From an uncultured Sphingomonadaceae bacterium (GTDB taxonomy: Bacteria > Pseudomonadota > Alphaproteobacteria > Sphingomonadales > Sphingomonadaceae): a stretch of 64,000 bases of DNA. The notes beneath the pieces were generated by a model that searched no databases, was not told where the DNA came from, and was given only the letters and a program-made list of their open reading frames with translations. Positions 36,994 to 45,864 of the stretch are shown here, one piece after another. Numbering within the stretch: the stretch's first letter is position 1; each line of letters begins with the position of its first letter. The stretch spans positions 124,001 to 188,000 of the forward strand of contig CANLQI010000001.1 of NCBI GenBank assembly GCA_947493325.1, written 5' to 3'. A program made the position numbers and the translations under genes.

Positions 36994-37713
36994 ATGGGAA
37001 TCAAGAAAACGGCAAAAAAGCAAGCCCCAGCACTATCTGGGCTTACCAGTATCATTATCTGGGTGGCGGAGCAGGCATTTCCTAATCTTCTGGGTCAAGG
37101 GATGTGGGGCATGATTCCATTTTTAGAGATAGGTTTACTGCTAATAGCGTTTTCGCTTGGAAAGAATTTTCCCAATTTATATAATAAAGGGAGAAGGTTA
37201 TTTGAACCTATTCGTATTATATCTTTTTACGTAGATGCTTATAATTCTTCCAAGGGAGTTTTTATAAAATTTCAGATCAAAAAGAATTTTGTAAATCCAA
37301 AACTGAAAATCTCTATTTATAAAAACAACTGTGGCGCACAAATAATAGGCGAACCCTGCGAATATGCTCTTTTTGGGCAACTTGAGTTTAAGGAAAACGC
37401 AACTCTAAATAATGGCGATACGAAAACTATTAACGTGCTTCATGATGAACTCAATGTGATGATAAAAAGAGCTGATCCGAGGCGTATTATTAGGCGCAAG
37501 GACTTTGTTGTCAGAAGTTAATTTAGAATTGTTTTGCTTATCACAAGAGATAACGGAAAACCGGTACAAAGAAAATTTGAAGTATTTGTGCCTCAATCAA
37601 AACTCCCCGATTTTCAGCTAAACCATATAGGTTTTGATTGTTTATCATCAGATTCACGCGAATCCGATACAAAAATGCAGTATTATTTGAAAAAGAAAAT
37701 CGAAAATCTCTAA
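36994..37713 (+). pseudogene. Cargo gene of unknown function, broken by an in-frame TAA
   Basis: From ATG 36994 (a GTG at 36985 is the alternative) the frame runs 176 codons to TAA 37519-37521. It then stays open in the same frame for another 63 codons to TAA 37713. The join reads RRIIRRKDFVVRS, stop, FRIVLLITRDNGKPVQRKFE, which looks like one continuous protein with a Lys or similar codon changed to stop. The first part has a hydrophobic N-terminus (ALSGLTSIIIWVAEQAF and MIPFLEIGLLLIAFSLG), probably two membrane helices, then a beta-rich soluble domain. I do not recognise the family. The low GC content suggests a foreign origin. Readthrough or a shortened functional product cannot be excluded. 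Confidence 0.6.
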
Positions 37714-37795
37714 TCAAAAATACGAACAGCATTTAACAAAACCAATTCGCTAAACCCTTGCGAAAGAAATTATAGTCAGTTAGCTATCCAGACGC

Positions 37796-37954
37796 AGCCC
37801 GGTCAATCCCGGCTGTGAGGCTTTAGAACCTCTAAATCGTCACCGCCGGTCATTATTTGACCGGGCGGCCACTGCGAATGTCCAGGGCTCTGCCTAAAGG
37901 TGGTGGCGCTTTGTGGTGACGCAGGGTTCTAAACGCCCGGTTCGGGCCAGCCTC
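37796..37954 (+). ncRNA. Candidate structured RNA in the IS1595 cargo
   Basis: The plus strand folds by hand into at least six helices. A 5' hairpin pairs AGCC (37796-37799) with GGCT (37811-37814). GAGGC (37817-37821) pairs with GCCTC (37950-37954), and directly next to it TTTAGAACC (37822-37830) pairs with GGTTCTAAA (37925-37933). The hairpin GCCCG/CGGGC (37935-37947) lies on the 3' side. Inside, CGTCACCGC (37838-37846) pairs with GTGGTGACG (37913-37921, one G-T), and hairpin CCGGTCA/TGACCGG (37846-37864) and GCCAC/GTGGC (37868-37907) fill the interior. A local hairpin GAGG/CCTC (37817-37832) competes with the long-range helix. No protein frame is convincing here, and the GC content is well above the rest of the cargo. 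The lipoprotein gene starts 23 bases after it. I do not recognise the family. Confidence 0.55.
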
Positions 37955-37977
37955 TTATTATAATTATGGAGGCAGAT

Positions 37978-38487
37978 ATGAAAATCATTACAAACAAAAA
38001 ATATATTGCAATTACAGTTCTGGCGAGCTTGGCGCTTGCCGGGTGTCAGGAACAAAACCGCACCCCGGTTGAGCCGGTGACGGAAACTCAAGAACCTGTT
38101 GTTCAACACTTGACTGAATTGCAAAGCAAAACCTTTAGAGACGCTGTTTCAGGTTGCTACACAAGTTTTGTTGATATGCAGAAAAACAGTTCAATGTTTT
38201 CCGCTGAACAGGAATTTAATGCAAATATGGCTGTAATGTATTGTTCAGATGCCAACCGAAAATTCTATGCCAATGGCGATTTGTTTCCATATTGCACCAA
38301 TACTACATATGCCTCAATCACTTTAGGCACTGCAATCAAAGATGAGTTGACCGGAAATAAAATGGGCAAAACTGTCGAACAAACCGGTTTGGACCCTGCA
38401 GAAATAGAGAAGGGTTTTGATCTCTGCCGCGAAGAACTGGATAATATTGAAAAGAATGGATTTACAACTGGTGATGGTGCAAAATAG
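37978..38487 (+). CDS. Cargo lipoprotein of unknown function
   Basis: The protein has 169 residues. The start at 37978 is chosen because GGAGG lies just upstream and the signal peptide then ends in lipobox LALAGC. The mature part is acidic, with four later Cys residues (SGCYTSF, VMYCSDANRKF, FPYCTNTTYA, FDLCREEL) that could form two disulphides. It is likely a membrane-attached protein of the cell envelope. No family is recognised. Its place inside an insertion sequence, directly behind a structured RNA candidate, is unusual. It could be an entry-exclusion, immunity or fitness cargo, but nothing in the sequence proves any of these. Confidence 0.8.
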   Translation: MKIITNKKYIAITVLASLALAGCQEQNRTPVEPVTETQEPVVQHLTELQSKTFRDAVSGCYTSFVDMQKNSSMFSAEQEFNANMAVMYCSDANRKFYANGDLFPYCTNTTYASITLGTAIKDELTGNKMGKTVEQTGLDPAEIEKGFDLCREELDNIEKNGFTTGDGAK

Positions 38488-38518
38488 CAAGTATCATATG
38501 CAGTAAGGAGTTAGGGAA

Positions 38519-38680
38519 TTGCCAGATGATACCGAAAAATTCGATGCCTTGTTGAAGGCTATGGTTAACGGTGCAGAGCCTAAGCAAAAGCCGTCATCAT
38601 CTCGTCCAGCATCAGGTCTGGGGCATGACGGCGATTGTGACGGAACTCAAACTCGCCGAGATACTTCCAGAGATGCTTCG
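38519..38680 (+). CDS. Possible short cargo gene running into the transposase region
   Basis: A TTG start (38519) follows AAGGAG at good spacing. The first residues, PDDTEKFDALLKAMVNGAEP, form an amphipathic helix like those of small antitoxin-like proteins, followed by KQKPSSS. After about 30 codons the frame enters sequence antisense to the transposase end and becomes Asp/Arg/Thr-rich until a TGA near 38680. The first half looks like a real protein end whose stop codon was lost when this DNA joined the transposase gene. Low confidence. Confidence 0.3.
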
Positions 38681-39464
38681 CGCTGACATGAATATGTGTG
38701 CCGTTGATGCTGCGTTTGAGCTGCGCCCAGAAACCTTCGATGGCATTGACGCCAGCGCCGGTGATGGGATTGCTGTACTGCCTTGCTTTGTGGCGCACAG
38801 TCATGTGCTGATAGCCGTTGTGATGCAGATCCTTGTAACCGCCAAATTCGTCTGTAGTGATGGTGGCCCCAGTCAGGACATGATTGTTGATGATGGTGTG
38901 CATGGCGGTTTTATCGCGTTGTTTGATGATGCGTGTGACCAGTTTGCCATCACGTTCCAGCAAGCCGACGACACAGGTTTTATTTGCCTTATAGCCCGAA
39001 CCTTTGCCGGTAATGGAGCCGCCGACAAGTGTTTCATCCACTTCGACAATGCCGCCGTTGCCGCCAAGCATATCATCACCGTCCAGCATAGCCATATATT
39101 TGCGGATTTCGTGGCACATCCGCCATGCGGTTTTATAGGTTACACCGATCTGGCGCTGGACTTCTCTGGCCGCCACACCGCTGCGCGATGTTGTGAAAAG
39201 AAACATGACGTAAAACCAGTCACGCAGGCTTGTACGGGTGCGGTGGAAAGGGGTATCAGCGGTGGGGTAGACTTGATGCCCGCAATATTCGCAGGTATAG
39301 CTACGGCGCGTCTTAATACGGTAAAAATGCGCATTGCGACCGCACTTGTCACAGTCATGACGGTTGCCGTAACGTATACGCATAAGATGTTCGAGGCAGC
39401 TATCTTCTGTCGGAAAACGGTCTTGAAACTGGCGGAGTGTAGGGGCTTTATGCTTGCTTTTCAT
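38580..39464 (-). CDS. IS1595-family transposase (ISXO2-like)
   Basis: The protein has 294 residues. The N-terminal zinc ribbon uses Cys38, Cys41, Cys58 and Cys61 (CDKC and CEYC). The DDE-type core has Asp143 (VDETLVGG), Asp205 (TDEFGGY) and Glu243 (IEGFWAQLK). The C-terminal GTHIHVSAKHLWKYLGEFEF and RHNRR complete the ISXO2 family pattern. Length and all catalytic residues are intact, so the element may still be active. The start is 49 bases inside the right end of the IS. Confidence 0.96.
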   Translation of the reverse strand: MKSKHKAPTLRQFQDRFPTEDSCLEHLMRIRYGNRHDCDKCGRNAHFYRIKTRRSYTCEYCGHQVYPTADTPFHRTRTSLRDWFYVMFLFTTSRSGVAAREVQRQIGVTYKTAWRMCHEIRKYMAMLDGDDMLGGNGGIVEVDETLVGGSITGKGSGYKANKTCVVGLLERDGKLVTRIIKQRDKTAMHTIINNHVLTGATITTDEFGGYKDLHHNGYQHMTVRHKARQYSNPITGAGVNAIEGFWAQLKRSINGTHIHVSAKHLWKYLGEFEFRHNRRHAPDLMLDEMMTAFA

Positions 39465-39712
39465 ACCCTATTTTATACCAGAAATGCCTACATGTCGCAA
39501 GGGGATAATTGCCAACTTGTTTCAGGATCCATTTTGAAACTATTTATAGTTTTGGATATGGAGTATGAGGAGTGCGGCAAGGTGCGCTCTCCAGCTCATA
39601 AAACCGCTTTGTGATTATAATATGGATGCTGAAACAAGTTCAGGATGACGGCAGGAGAAACGATTTATCCGAATCCGCATTATGCCTGTGCAATGGCCAG
39701 CGGTTGGACGCG

Positions 39713-40333
39713 TTAAAGCAGATGCAACGCTTCCAACTCTCTTTGTAATGCCCGGGCATCCACAAACAAATGCGCATGAAGGCCGCAAGTTATCGCGCCT
39801 TCCACATTATCCTGCCGGTCGTCGATAAACAGCGCGCGGGCCGGGTCGATCCCGAATCGCTTGATTGCCAGCTCGTAAATCGCGGCGCCGGGTTTCACCA
39901 GCTTTTCCGTGCCGGATACCAATATGTCCTGAAAATGACCGAACACATGCGGGCGCGCCGCCGCAAACGGGCCCCAGAATTCATCGCTGAAATTGGTGAT
40001 GGCGTAGAGCGGCACGTTTTTGTCCGCAAGCTCAGCCACTATTTCTCCCATGCCCGCCACTGGGCCTGGCACGGTTTCGTCAAATCGCGGCCCGAACTGC
40101 GCAATCAATGTGGCATATTGAGGGTATTCGGCCATCAATTCGCGCGATGTTTCGGCAAATGGTCGCCCGGCATCATGCTGAAAATGCCATTCGGGCGTGA
40201 CGACATGCGCCAGAAACCATTCTAGTTCCTGCGGGTCATCAATCAGCTTTTCATAAAGCGCACGAATTTCCCACCGGTAAAGCACATTACCGACGTCAAA
40301 AATAACGGTATCAATGGGTGTGGCGGAGGACAT
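39713..40333 (-). CDS. HAD family hydrolase
   Basis: The protein has 206 residues. The motifs are motif I FDVGNVLYRWE (the second Asp of the usual DxD is replaced by Asn), motif II ITNFSDEFWG, and motif III/IV LVKPGAAIYELAI with FIDDRQDNVEGA. It resembles the YihX/HAD-IA phosphatases, in which motif I is often DVGNVL. The substrate may be a sugar phosphate. It starts 20 bases after the L36 gene, with GGAAGG before the ATG, so both are likely one transcript. Confidence 0.85.
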   Translation of the reverse strand: MSSATPIDTVIFDVGNVLYRWEIRALYEKLIDDPQELEWFLAHVVTPEWHFQHDAGRPFAETSRELMAEYPQYATLIAQFGPRFDETVPGPVAGMGEIVAELADKNVPLYAITNFSDEFWGPFAAARPHVFGHFQDILVSGTEKLVKPGAAIYELAIKRFGIDPARALFIDDRQDNVEGAITCGLHAHLFVDARALQRELEALHLL

Positions 40334-40353
40334 TTGCCTTCCGCTCGTGTCAA

Positions 40354-40479
40354 TTAGCCCTGGCGCGCTTTAAAGCGGCGGTTGGTCTTGTTGATGACAT
40401 AGGTGCGACCACGACGACGAATCACACGGCAGTCGCGATGACGGTTTTTGAGCGACTTTAATGAGTTGCGTACTTTCAT
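40354..40479 (-). CDS. rpmJ: 50S ribosomal protein L36 (YkgO type)
   Basis: The protein has 41 residues: [20 protein letters not shown], then [20 protein letters not shown] and a final Gly. Only one Cys is present, so the zinc knuckle of the classic L36 is absent. This is the zinc-free form that alphaproteobacteria use as their normal L36. The gene is too short for many gene finders. It is followed by the HAD gene. Confidence 0.95.
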   Translation of the reverse strand: MKVRNSLKSLKNRHRDCRVIRRRGRTYVINKTNRRFKARQG

Positions 40480-40594
40480 GAGGGTATTCGCTTCCAAATA
40501 TCTTTAAATTTTCTGAGTGAACGGGGCAATTAAGGGCGTGGGCCGATAAAGTCAAGCTGTGAATCTGCTATGAAAGGGTGTTTTTGGAAGAGTC

Positions 40595-40628
40595 TTTTTG
40601 ATCTTGCGATCAGGTGCGAGATCAAAAA
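40595..40628. repeat. Inverted repeat between galE and the L36 gene
   Basis: TTTTTGATCT and AGATCAAAAA are perfect 10-bp arms around a 14-base loop. No T run follows on either strand, so a terminator is not clearly supported. Confidence 0.5.
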
Positions 40629-40631
40629 ACC

Positions 40632-41621
40632 TCACAATTTCCGCTCCCATGCCAAGGCATGGGCGACAATGACATCCAGATCGGCATATTTCGGCTGCCA
40701 GGGCAGTGTCTGTTTGATGAGGCGGTTATCGGAAACCAGCGAATCGGGGTCGCCCGCGCGGCGCCCCTGAATGACGCGGTGTATTTTCTTATTCGTCACG
40801 CGGTCCACGGCATCAAGCACGTCGTTGACGGAAAAGCCCTGGCCATAGCCGCAGTTCATGATGTGGCTGGTTTCGGGGTCCTCCACCAGCTTTTCAAGTG
40901 CAAGAACATGTGCGGCAACCAGGTCGGAAACATGGATATAGTCGCGCGTGCCAGTGCCATCATGTGTGTCATAATCGGTGCCGAAAATCGCCACGCCGTC
41001 GCGCTTGCCCAAAACCGCTTCGACAGCCACTTTGATAAGATGCGTTGCGCCCTGTGTAGACTGGCCAGAGCGCCCTTTAGGATCTGCGCCTGCTACGTTG
41101 AAATAACGTAGCGCGCAGAAATTGAAATCATATGCGGTAGCAACATCGGTCAGCATCGCCTCGGTCATAAGCTTCGACATGCCATAGGGATTAGTGGGGT
41201 GTTTGGGCGTATCTTCAGGTATCTGCATCAGGCCAGTAACGCCATATACCGTGGCGGTGGAGGAAAAAATGAAATGCTTCACCCCGTTTGTGACAGCCGT
41301 TTCGATGAGGGTGCGGCTCTTGGCACTGTTATTGTGATAATATTTGAGCGGATTTTCGACAGATTCGGGTACGATGATTGATCCCGCAAAATGCATGATG
41401 GCGCCAATGCCATGCTCTGCGATCAGGCGAGCGGAAAGCGTGCTGTCCTCTATATCGCCTTCGATAAAAATAGCCTGATCCGGCACGGCCCGTAGAAAGC
41501 CCGTCGTCAGGTTATCGAGCACCACGACATCATAGCCGCTATCAAGCAGTGCCAGTACGGCATGGCTGCCAATATAGCCTGCACCGCCAGTGACCAGCAC
41601 TGTAAAATCTTTTGTCACCAC
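40632..41621 (-). CDS. galE: UDP-glucose 4-epimerase
   Basis: The protein has 329 residues. The NAD site is VLVTGGAGYIGSHAVLALLD; the SDR active site is the Ser in HFIFSSTATVYG with Tyr and Lys in NPYGMSKLM; CALRYFNVAGADPKG and GTRDYIHVSDLVAAH follow. It interconverts UDP-glucose and UDP-galactose, used for polysaccharides or lipopolysaccharide. It is divergent from the following lipoprotein gene. Confidence 0.95.
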   Translation of the reverse strand: MVTKDFTVLVTGGAGYIGSHAVLALLDSGYDVVVLDNLTTGFLRAVPDQAIFIEGDIEDSTLSARLIAEHGIGAIMHFAGSIIVPESVENPLKYYHNNSAKSRTLIETAVTNGVKHFIFSSTATVYGVTGLMQIPEDTPKHPTNPYGMSKLMTEAMLTDVATAYDFNFCALRYFNVAGADPKGRSGQSTQGATHLIKVAVEAVLGKRDGVAIFGTDYDTHDGTGTRDYIHVSDLVAAHVLALEKLVEDPETSHIMNCGYGQGFSVNDVLDAVDRVTNKKIHRVIQGRRAGDPDSLVSDNRLIKQTLPWQPKYADLDVIVAHALAWERKL

Positions 41622-41722
41622 GCCTTTGCCCCTTGCCGTTTTGCGATGTTTAGCCGTTTATGCGTGTTTATGGTATATATGAAGCTAACAAAACGGTTCT
41701 CCCGGTATAAGGATATTTGAAA

Positions 41723-42316
41723 ATGCGTAAATTCATACCCGTCATGGCCCTTGCGCTAGGCCTAAGTGCATGCGTAACCCCTGTGGGGCCTGTCGAAGTA
41801 ACTCGTTTCCATGCGGCCGATTCCGTGCAGGAGCTGGGCAAGGGAACCATTGTCGTAATGCCCGGGCCGGATGAAAATGCAGAATCGCTTGAATACCGCA
41901 CATACGCTGCGGCTGTAATGCGTGAACTGGAAGCGCAGGGCTATGCGTCACCCGTAGCCGGGGAAAGCGTACAATATAATGCCCGGATCAGCCTGGACCG
42001 TTTCGCCCGCGATTCTGAGGGTCGCCGTTCTCCGGTCAGCGTCGGTGTAGGAGGCTCTACTGGCAGCTATGGTTCTGGCATTGGTGTGGGCATTGGCATC
42101 AATCTGGGCGGCGGGCGCAAGCCACTGGTGATCAGTGAGTTATTTGTTGCGATTACGCGTGATGGTGAAACAGGCAATTTGTGGGAAGGGCGCGCGATTT
42201 CCGAAGCGCGCAAAGGCTCGTCGGCTGCCGAGACCTCATTGGCAGCGGCCAAGCTTGCGACCAGCCTGTTCAGCGATTTTCCCGGTGAAAGCGGCGCGAC
42301 GGTTGAAGTCGAGTAA
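41723..42316 (+). CDS. Outer membrane lipoprotein, DUF4136-like
   Basis: The protein has 197 residues from ATG 41723; a TTG two codons upstream is rejected. The lipobox is GLSAC. The pattern VTRFHAADSVQELGKGTIVV and the Gly-rich segment GVGGSTGSYGSGIGVGIGIN are like DUF4136 lipoproteins. It lies in the outer membrane or periplasm and its function is unknown. AAGGA precedes the start. It is divergent from galE. Confidence 0.85.
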   Translation: MRKFIPVMALALGLSACVTPVGPVEVTRFHAADSVQELGKGTIVVMPGPDENAESLEYRTYAAAVMRELEAQGYASPVAGESVQYNARISLDRFARDSEGRRSPVSVGVGGSTGSYGSGIGVGIGINLGGGRKPLVISELFVAITRDGETGNLWEGRAISEARKGSSAAETSLAAAKLATSLFSDFPGESGATVEVE

Positions 42317-42421
42317 TTTCGCGGTTATCCAAAACTTTCAACACTAAAAGCTTTCGCGCATTCTGGGCGGAAAGCCGACTGTCAGGCATTTGCCTGTTAA
42401 ACAAGGAAAGCTCGAGGCCCC

Positions 42422-43549
42422 ATGACCATTAAAATCAGCAGCGCGTTCGATTCCGGCAATATCAAAGTACATGAAATTGACGGGAATACCGCCCGGCTTT
42501 CGATCAATCAGGACCGTAATAGCGAGTTTAAGCAATGGTTCCATTTCCGCGTATCGGAAACAGGCGGCGAGGAAGTCGTACTGGTTATCCAGGATCTGAA
42601 AGATTCCGCCTATCCCGAGGGCTGGCCTGATTATGATGCATGCGTCAGCGAAGACCGCGACTATTGGGCGCGGGCGGCGAGCAGCTATGACCGCGACAAG
42701 GGCGAGCTTACCATCACCTACCAGAGCGCGAGCGATATTTTCTGGTGCGCCTATTTCGCGCCCTATTCGATGGACCGGCACCATGACCTGGTGGCCGAAG
42801 CCGCGGCATCCGAAGGCGTGACTTACCGCCAGCTGGGCGAAACGCTGGACGGCCAACCAATGGATTGTCTGGAAATGGGCAAGGGCGACAAGCATGTGTG
42901 GCTGTATGCGCGCCAGCATCCGGGCGAGACGCAGGCCGAATGGTGGATGGAAGGCGCATTGGAAATGCTGACCGATCCCGCCAATCCGCATGGCCGCACG
43001 CTGCGCCAGAAATGCCGCCTGCACATCGTGCCGAATATGAATCCAGACGGATCGCGCATGGGCCATTTGCGCACCAATTATGCAGGTACCAACCTGAACC
43101 GCGAGTGGGAAAACCCGAGCGCTGAGAAAAGCCCTGAAGTATTGTGTGTCCGTAATGCGATGGATGAAACCGGCGTTGATTTTGCGATGGATGTGCATGC
43201 CGACGAAGCTATACCCGCTGTCTTTATCGCCGGGTTTGAAGGCATCCCGTCATGGACCGATGAGCTGGGCGACAAATATCACGCCTATCGCAATAATCTT
43301 GCGCGCCGCACGGCGGATTTCCAGACCGAGCTCGGCTATCCGATCAGTAAGCCAGGTGAGGCAAACCCGTCCATGTCGACCAATCAGCTGGCCGAACGTT
43401 TCGGCTGTGTCTCCATGACGCTGGAAATGCCGTATAAGGACAATCGCGACCTGCCCGATGCCGAACAGGGATGGAGCCCGGAACGCTGCAAACTGCTTGC
43501 GCACGATTGCCTCGCCGTGCTGGCGGAAATGATTGATGAGATCGCTTAG
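42422..43549 (+). CDS. M14 family metallocarboxypeptidase
   Basis: The protein has 375 residues with no signal peptide. An N-terminal beta domain of about 120 residues precedes the peptidase domain. The zinc motif is HPGE (His166, Glu169). NLNREWENP is the substrate-binding loop, DVHADEAIP provides the third zinc ligand, and TLEMPYKD carries the catalytic Glu. This set is that of cytosolic carboxypeptidase-like (M14D) proteins. Bacterial members remove C-terminal residues from peptides, and the substrate here is unknown. It overlaps the S41 peptidase gene by 14 bases. Confidence 0.92.
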   Translation: MTIKISSAFDSGNIKVHEIDGNTARLSINQDRNSEFKQWFHFRVSETGGEEVVLVIQDLKDSAYPEGWPDYDACVSEDRDYWARAASSYDRDKGELTITYQSASDIFWCAYFAPYSMDRHHDLVAEAAASEGVTYRQLGETLDGQPMDCLEMGKGDKHVWLYARQHPGETQAEWWMEGALEMLTDPANPHGRTLRQKCRLHIVPNMNPDGSRMGHLRTNYAGTNLNREWENPSAEKSPEVLCVRNAMDETGVDFAMDVHADEAIPAVFIAGFEGIPSWTDELGDKYHAYRNNLARRTADFQTELGYPISKPGEANPSMSTNQLAERFGCVSMTLEMPYKDNRDLPDAEQGWSPERCKLLAHDCLAVLAEMIDEIA

Positions 43550-45824
43550 GTTGCTTGCGAGGACGGCGCTCTTTGCCGCGCTGTTTCTAACGCTGCAGAT
43601 GCCATATACGGCCACTGCTGGCACAGCGTATGACTATGACCAGTTTTCAACGTTTGAAAATGGGGAAGACAGTGCGCTGCCACCCATGTGGAAAGTCGTA
43701 GGTCCAGGCAAAACGCGTGTCGAAGATGACGCTGGACCTGACGGGTCGAGGGCACTGCATATCTCTTACAGTGCCGGTGAAAATCCAGCATATACCCCAG
43801 CATATACCAATGTAATTGCCACAACGAAGGGCGGCAGCAAAGGCGGGGTCATCACATTTTCGGGAAGCCTGAAAACGCAAGACACAGATGCGGCGGCAAT
43901 CATATGGATCGAACAGCAGGCCGGCGGGAAACGCATCGAAATTTCCATGACGGAAACACAGGCGGGCAATAATGACTGGCAGCTATATGAGGTACAGCAG
44001 AAAGTTCATGCGGGCGCTGAAATGATATTTGTCGGCGTGTCCTTAAACGGAAAAGGTTCCATATGGGCTGACAATTTCCAGCTTCAGATTGATGGTGATC
44101 CGGTTATGTTCACCAAAGACGCGCCCCATGCCGCGACGGATAGCATTAAGGCAGATACGGAATTTCAATCAGGTTCCGGAGTGGATTTGGCCGAACTAAA
44201 CGAAAGTCAAACCTCGGATCTGGCTTTGCTGGGCCAGATTTGGGCGTTCCTGAAATATCATCACCCAAATGTGGCTGGCGGTGAATATCACTGGGATTAT
44301 GAACTGTTTCGCATTATGCCCAAAGTGCTCGCCGCAACTTCGCGCGAGGATAGGAACAGGCGGATTGCAGACTGGATAACAGGGCTGAACGCAGTCGAAA
44401 AATGTGACCCGTGTGTGCAGCAGCCGGAAAAGCCTGTTTTTGCTGCGGAGCTGAACTGGCTTTCCGACAGCGCCATTTTGGGCGAGGAGCTGTCCGGCCT
44501 TCTTACGCGGATATATACAAACCGATATGGCGGAACACAGCAGGCCTATGTCAAGCTCGTCCCTCATATAGGCAACCCCGAGTTTTTGAATGAGCAGCGT
44601 TATACCCACCTCAAAGACATTGATTCAGGTTACCGTATATTAGGTCTGCTGCGTTATTGGGGGATGATCGAATATTGGTTCCCCTACCGTGATGTGATCG
44701 GCCGGAGCTGGAAAGAGATATTGCCGCAATATCTGCCGCAGGCCGTGCGCGCAAAAGATGATGCAGAATACCGGCAGGTGATGATGCGGGTCATTGCCGA
44801 AGTCAACGACTCGCACGCATTTTGGTATATGGCGCGCGATGAGATCCCGCCGGTGGGGAAATGCCAGGGGCCGTTTCATCTGCGCACAATTGGCGAAAAA
44901 TTTATAGTCAGCGGCCATAAAATTACCAGTGTATCTGCAGACAATGCCGTACGAAAAGGCGATATCATTGTAGCTGTGGACGGGCAGCCCGTGCCGGAAA
45001 TGGTGACGCAGCTTATGCCATTCTATGCCGCATCAAATCGTGCTGGAAAATTCAGGAATATATCTCGGCGGTTATTGGCGGGCACCTGTGGTTCTGCGCG
45101 CCTGACAGTGGAACGTGAGGGCCAGAGACTTGAAGTCCGGTTTGAACGTATTGACCTTGAGAGCGTGAAAAGCCAGGAGTGGCAGCGACGCACCTTATCA
45201 GGCAGGCCGTTCCAGCTGATAGACAATGATATCGCTTATATAGCATTCAGACATTATGGCGATAATCCTCCGGCATCTGTTGATGGGAAGGTAGCAGCCT
45301 TTATGGAACAGGCGATGGAAAGGCAGGGTATTATATTCGATTTACGTGCATATCCCAATATCCGCGCTATTGATGCCATTACAAAATATCTCTCCCCCGA
45401 AGTCCGTCTTTTTGTAAGATTTACCGGAATGGATACGCGTAATCCCGGCTATGCGGTCCCATCTGCAGCATTGACGACAGGCGGGGGAAATGGTGCCTCC
45501 GCATATGGTGGAAAAATTGTGATCCTTATAGACGAGTCAACACAGAGCGCGGCTGAATTCCACGCGATGAAGTTGCAGGCTGTATCGGACCCAACGGTCA
45601 TAGGTATGCCCAGCGCGGGCGCCGATGGCGATGTTTCATATATCTTGCTGCCGGGCGGAATTGCCACCAGTATCACGGGGCTGGGGGTCTATTATCCCGA
45701 CGGGTCGCCCACGCAAAGGGTGGGGATACAGCCGGACATCTTTATCGAACCGACGGTGCAGGGGATTGCGCAGGGCCGTGATGAAGTGCTCGAACGGGCG
45801 AAACAGCATATCCGGCAGCAGTGA
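43536..45824 (+). CDS. S41 family peptidase
   Basis: The protein has 762 residues from ATG 43536, inside the end of the M14 gene. A signal peptide ([24 protein letters not shown]) is followed by a beta-sandwich domain (residues 30-190), a helical domain, a PDZ-like domain ([19 protein letters not shown], around residue 470) and the tail-specific protease domain. The catalytic Ser is in [14 protein letters not shown], in the usual place for C-terminal processing proteases. It acts in the periplasm. Confidence 0.9.
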   Translation: MRSLRLLARTALFAALFLTLQMPYTATAGTAYDYDQFSTFENGEDSALPPMWKVVGPGKTRVEDDAGPDGSRALHISYSAGENPAYTPAYTNVIATTKGGSKGGVITFSGSLKTQDTDAAAIIWIEQQAGGKRIEISMTETQAGNNDWQLYEVQQKVHAGAEMIFVGVSLNGKGSIWADNFQLQIDGDPVMFTKDAPHAATDSIKADTEFQSGSGVDLAELNESQTSDLALLGQIWAFLKYHHPNVAGGEYHWDYELFRIMPKVLAATSREDRNRRIADWITGLNAVEKCDPCVQQPEKPVFAAELNWLSDSAILGEELSGLLTRIYTNRYGGTQQAYVKLVPHIGNPEFLNEQRYTHLKDIDSGYRILGLLRYWGMIEYWFPYRDVIGRSWKEILPQYLPQAVRAKDDAEYRQVMMRVIAEVNDSHAFWYMARDEIPPVGKCQGPFHLRTIGEKFIVSGHKITSVSADNAVRKGDIIVAVDGQPVPEMVTQLMPFYAASNRAGKFRNISRRLLAGTCGSARLTVEREGQRLEVRFERIDLESVKSQEWQRRTLSGRPFQLIDNDIAYIAFRHYGDNPPASVDGKVAAFMEQAMERQGIIFDLRAYPNIRAIDAITKYLSPEVRLFVRFTGMDTRNPGYAVPSAALTTGGGNGASAYGGKIVILIDESTQSAAEFHAMKLQAVSDPTVIGMPSAGADGDVSYILLPGGIATSITGLGVYYPDGSPTQRVGIQPDIFIEPTVQGIAQGRDEVLERAKQHIRQQ

Positions 45825-45864
45825 CCATGGATGTTTCCCGCTCACACCAACAGCGAGTGTCACA

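Larger units (their letters stand above)
36931..39513. mobile_element. IS1595-family element with cargo
   Basis: The ends are perfect 20-bp inverted repeats, GGCAATTATCCCCTTGCGAC at 36931-36950 and its complement at 39494-39513. AACTTGTTT on both sides (36922-36930 and 39514-39522) is the target duplication; eight bases is the usual size, and nine match here. The transposase lies at the right end on the minus strand. The element is 2.58 kb, more than twice the usual length of an IS1595 with only a transposase. The extra 1.5 kb at the left holds a broken reading frame, a structured RNA candidate, a lipoprotein gene and a short reading frame, all richer in A and T than the host genes. Confidence 0.92.
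36912..39651. repeat. Palindromic repeat pair split by the IS1595 element
   Basis: GTCATCCTGAACTTGTTT to the left of the IS and AACTTGTTTCAGGATCC to its right rejoin into the palindrome CCTGAACTTGTTTCAGG once the IS and one copy of the nine-base duplication are removed. An inverted partner GCTGAAACAAGTTCAGGATG lies at about 39627-39646. This is the same repeat type as at 32802-32898. Confidence 0.8.

Noticed and set aside
37796..37954. IscB-type omega RNA (HEARO) as a firm call
   Set aside because: No IscB or TnpB gene is in the element, and no family signature could be verified by eye. Only a model search could decide.
38571..39614. Plus-strand frame of 347 codons across the transposase
   Set aside because: It is antisense to the complete IS1595 transposase, with no motifs of its own.
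40595..40628. Terminator after galE
   Set aside because: The hairpin is good, but there is no T run on either strand.
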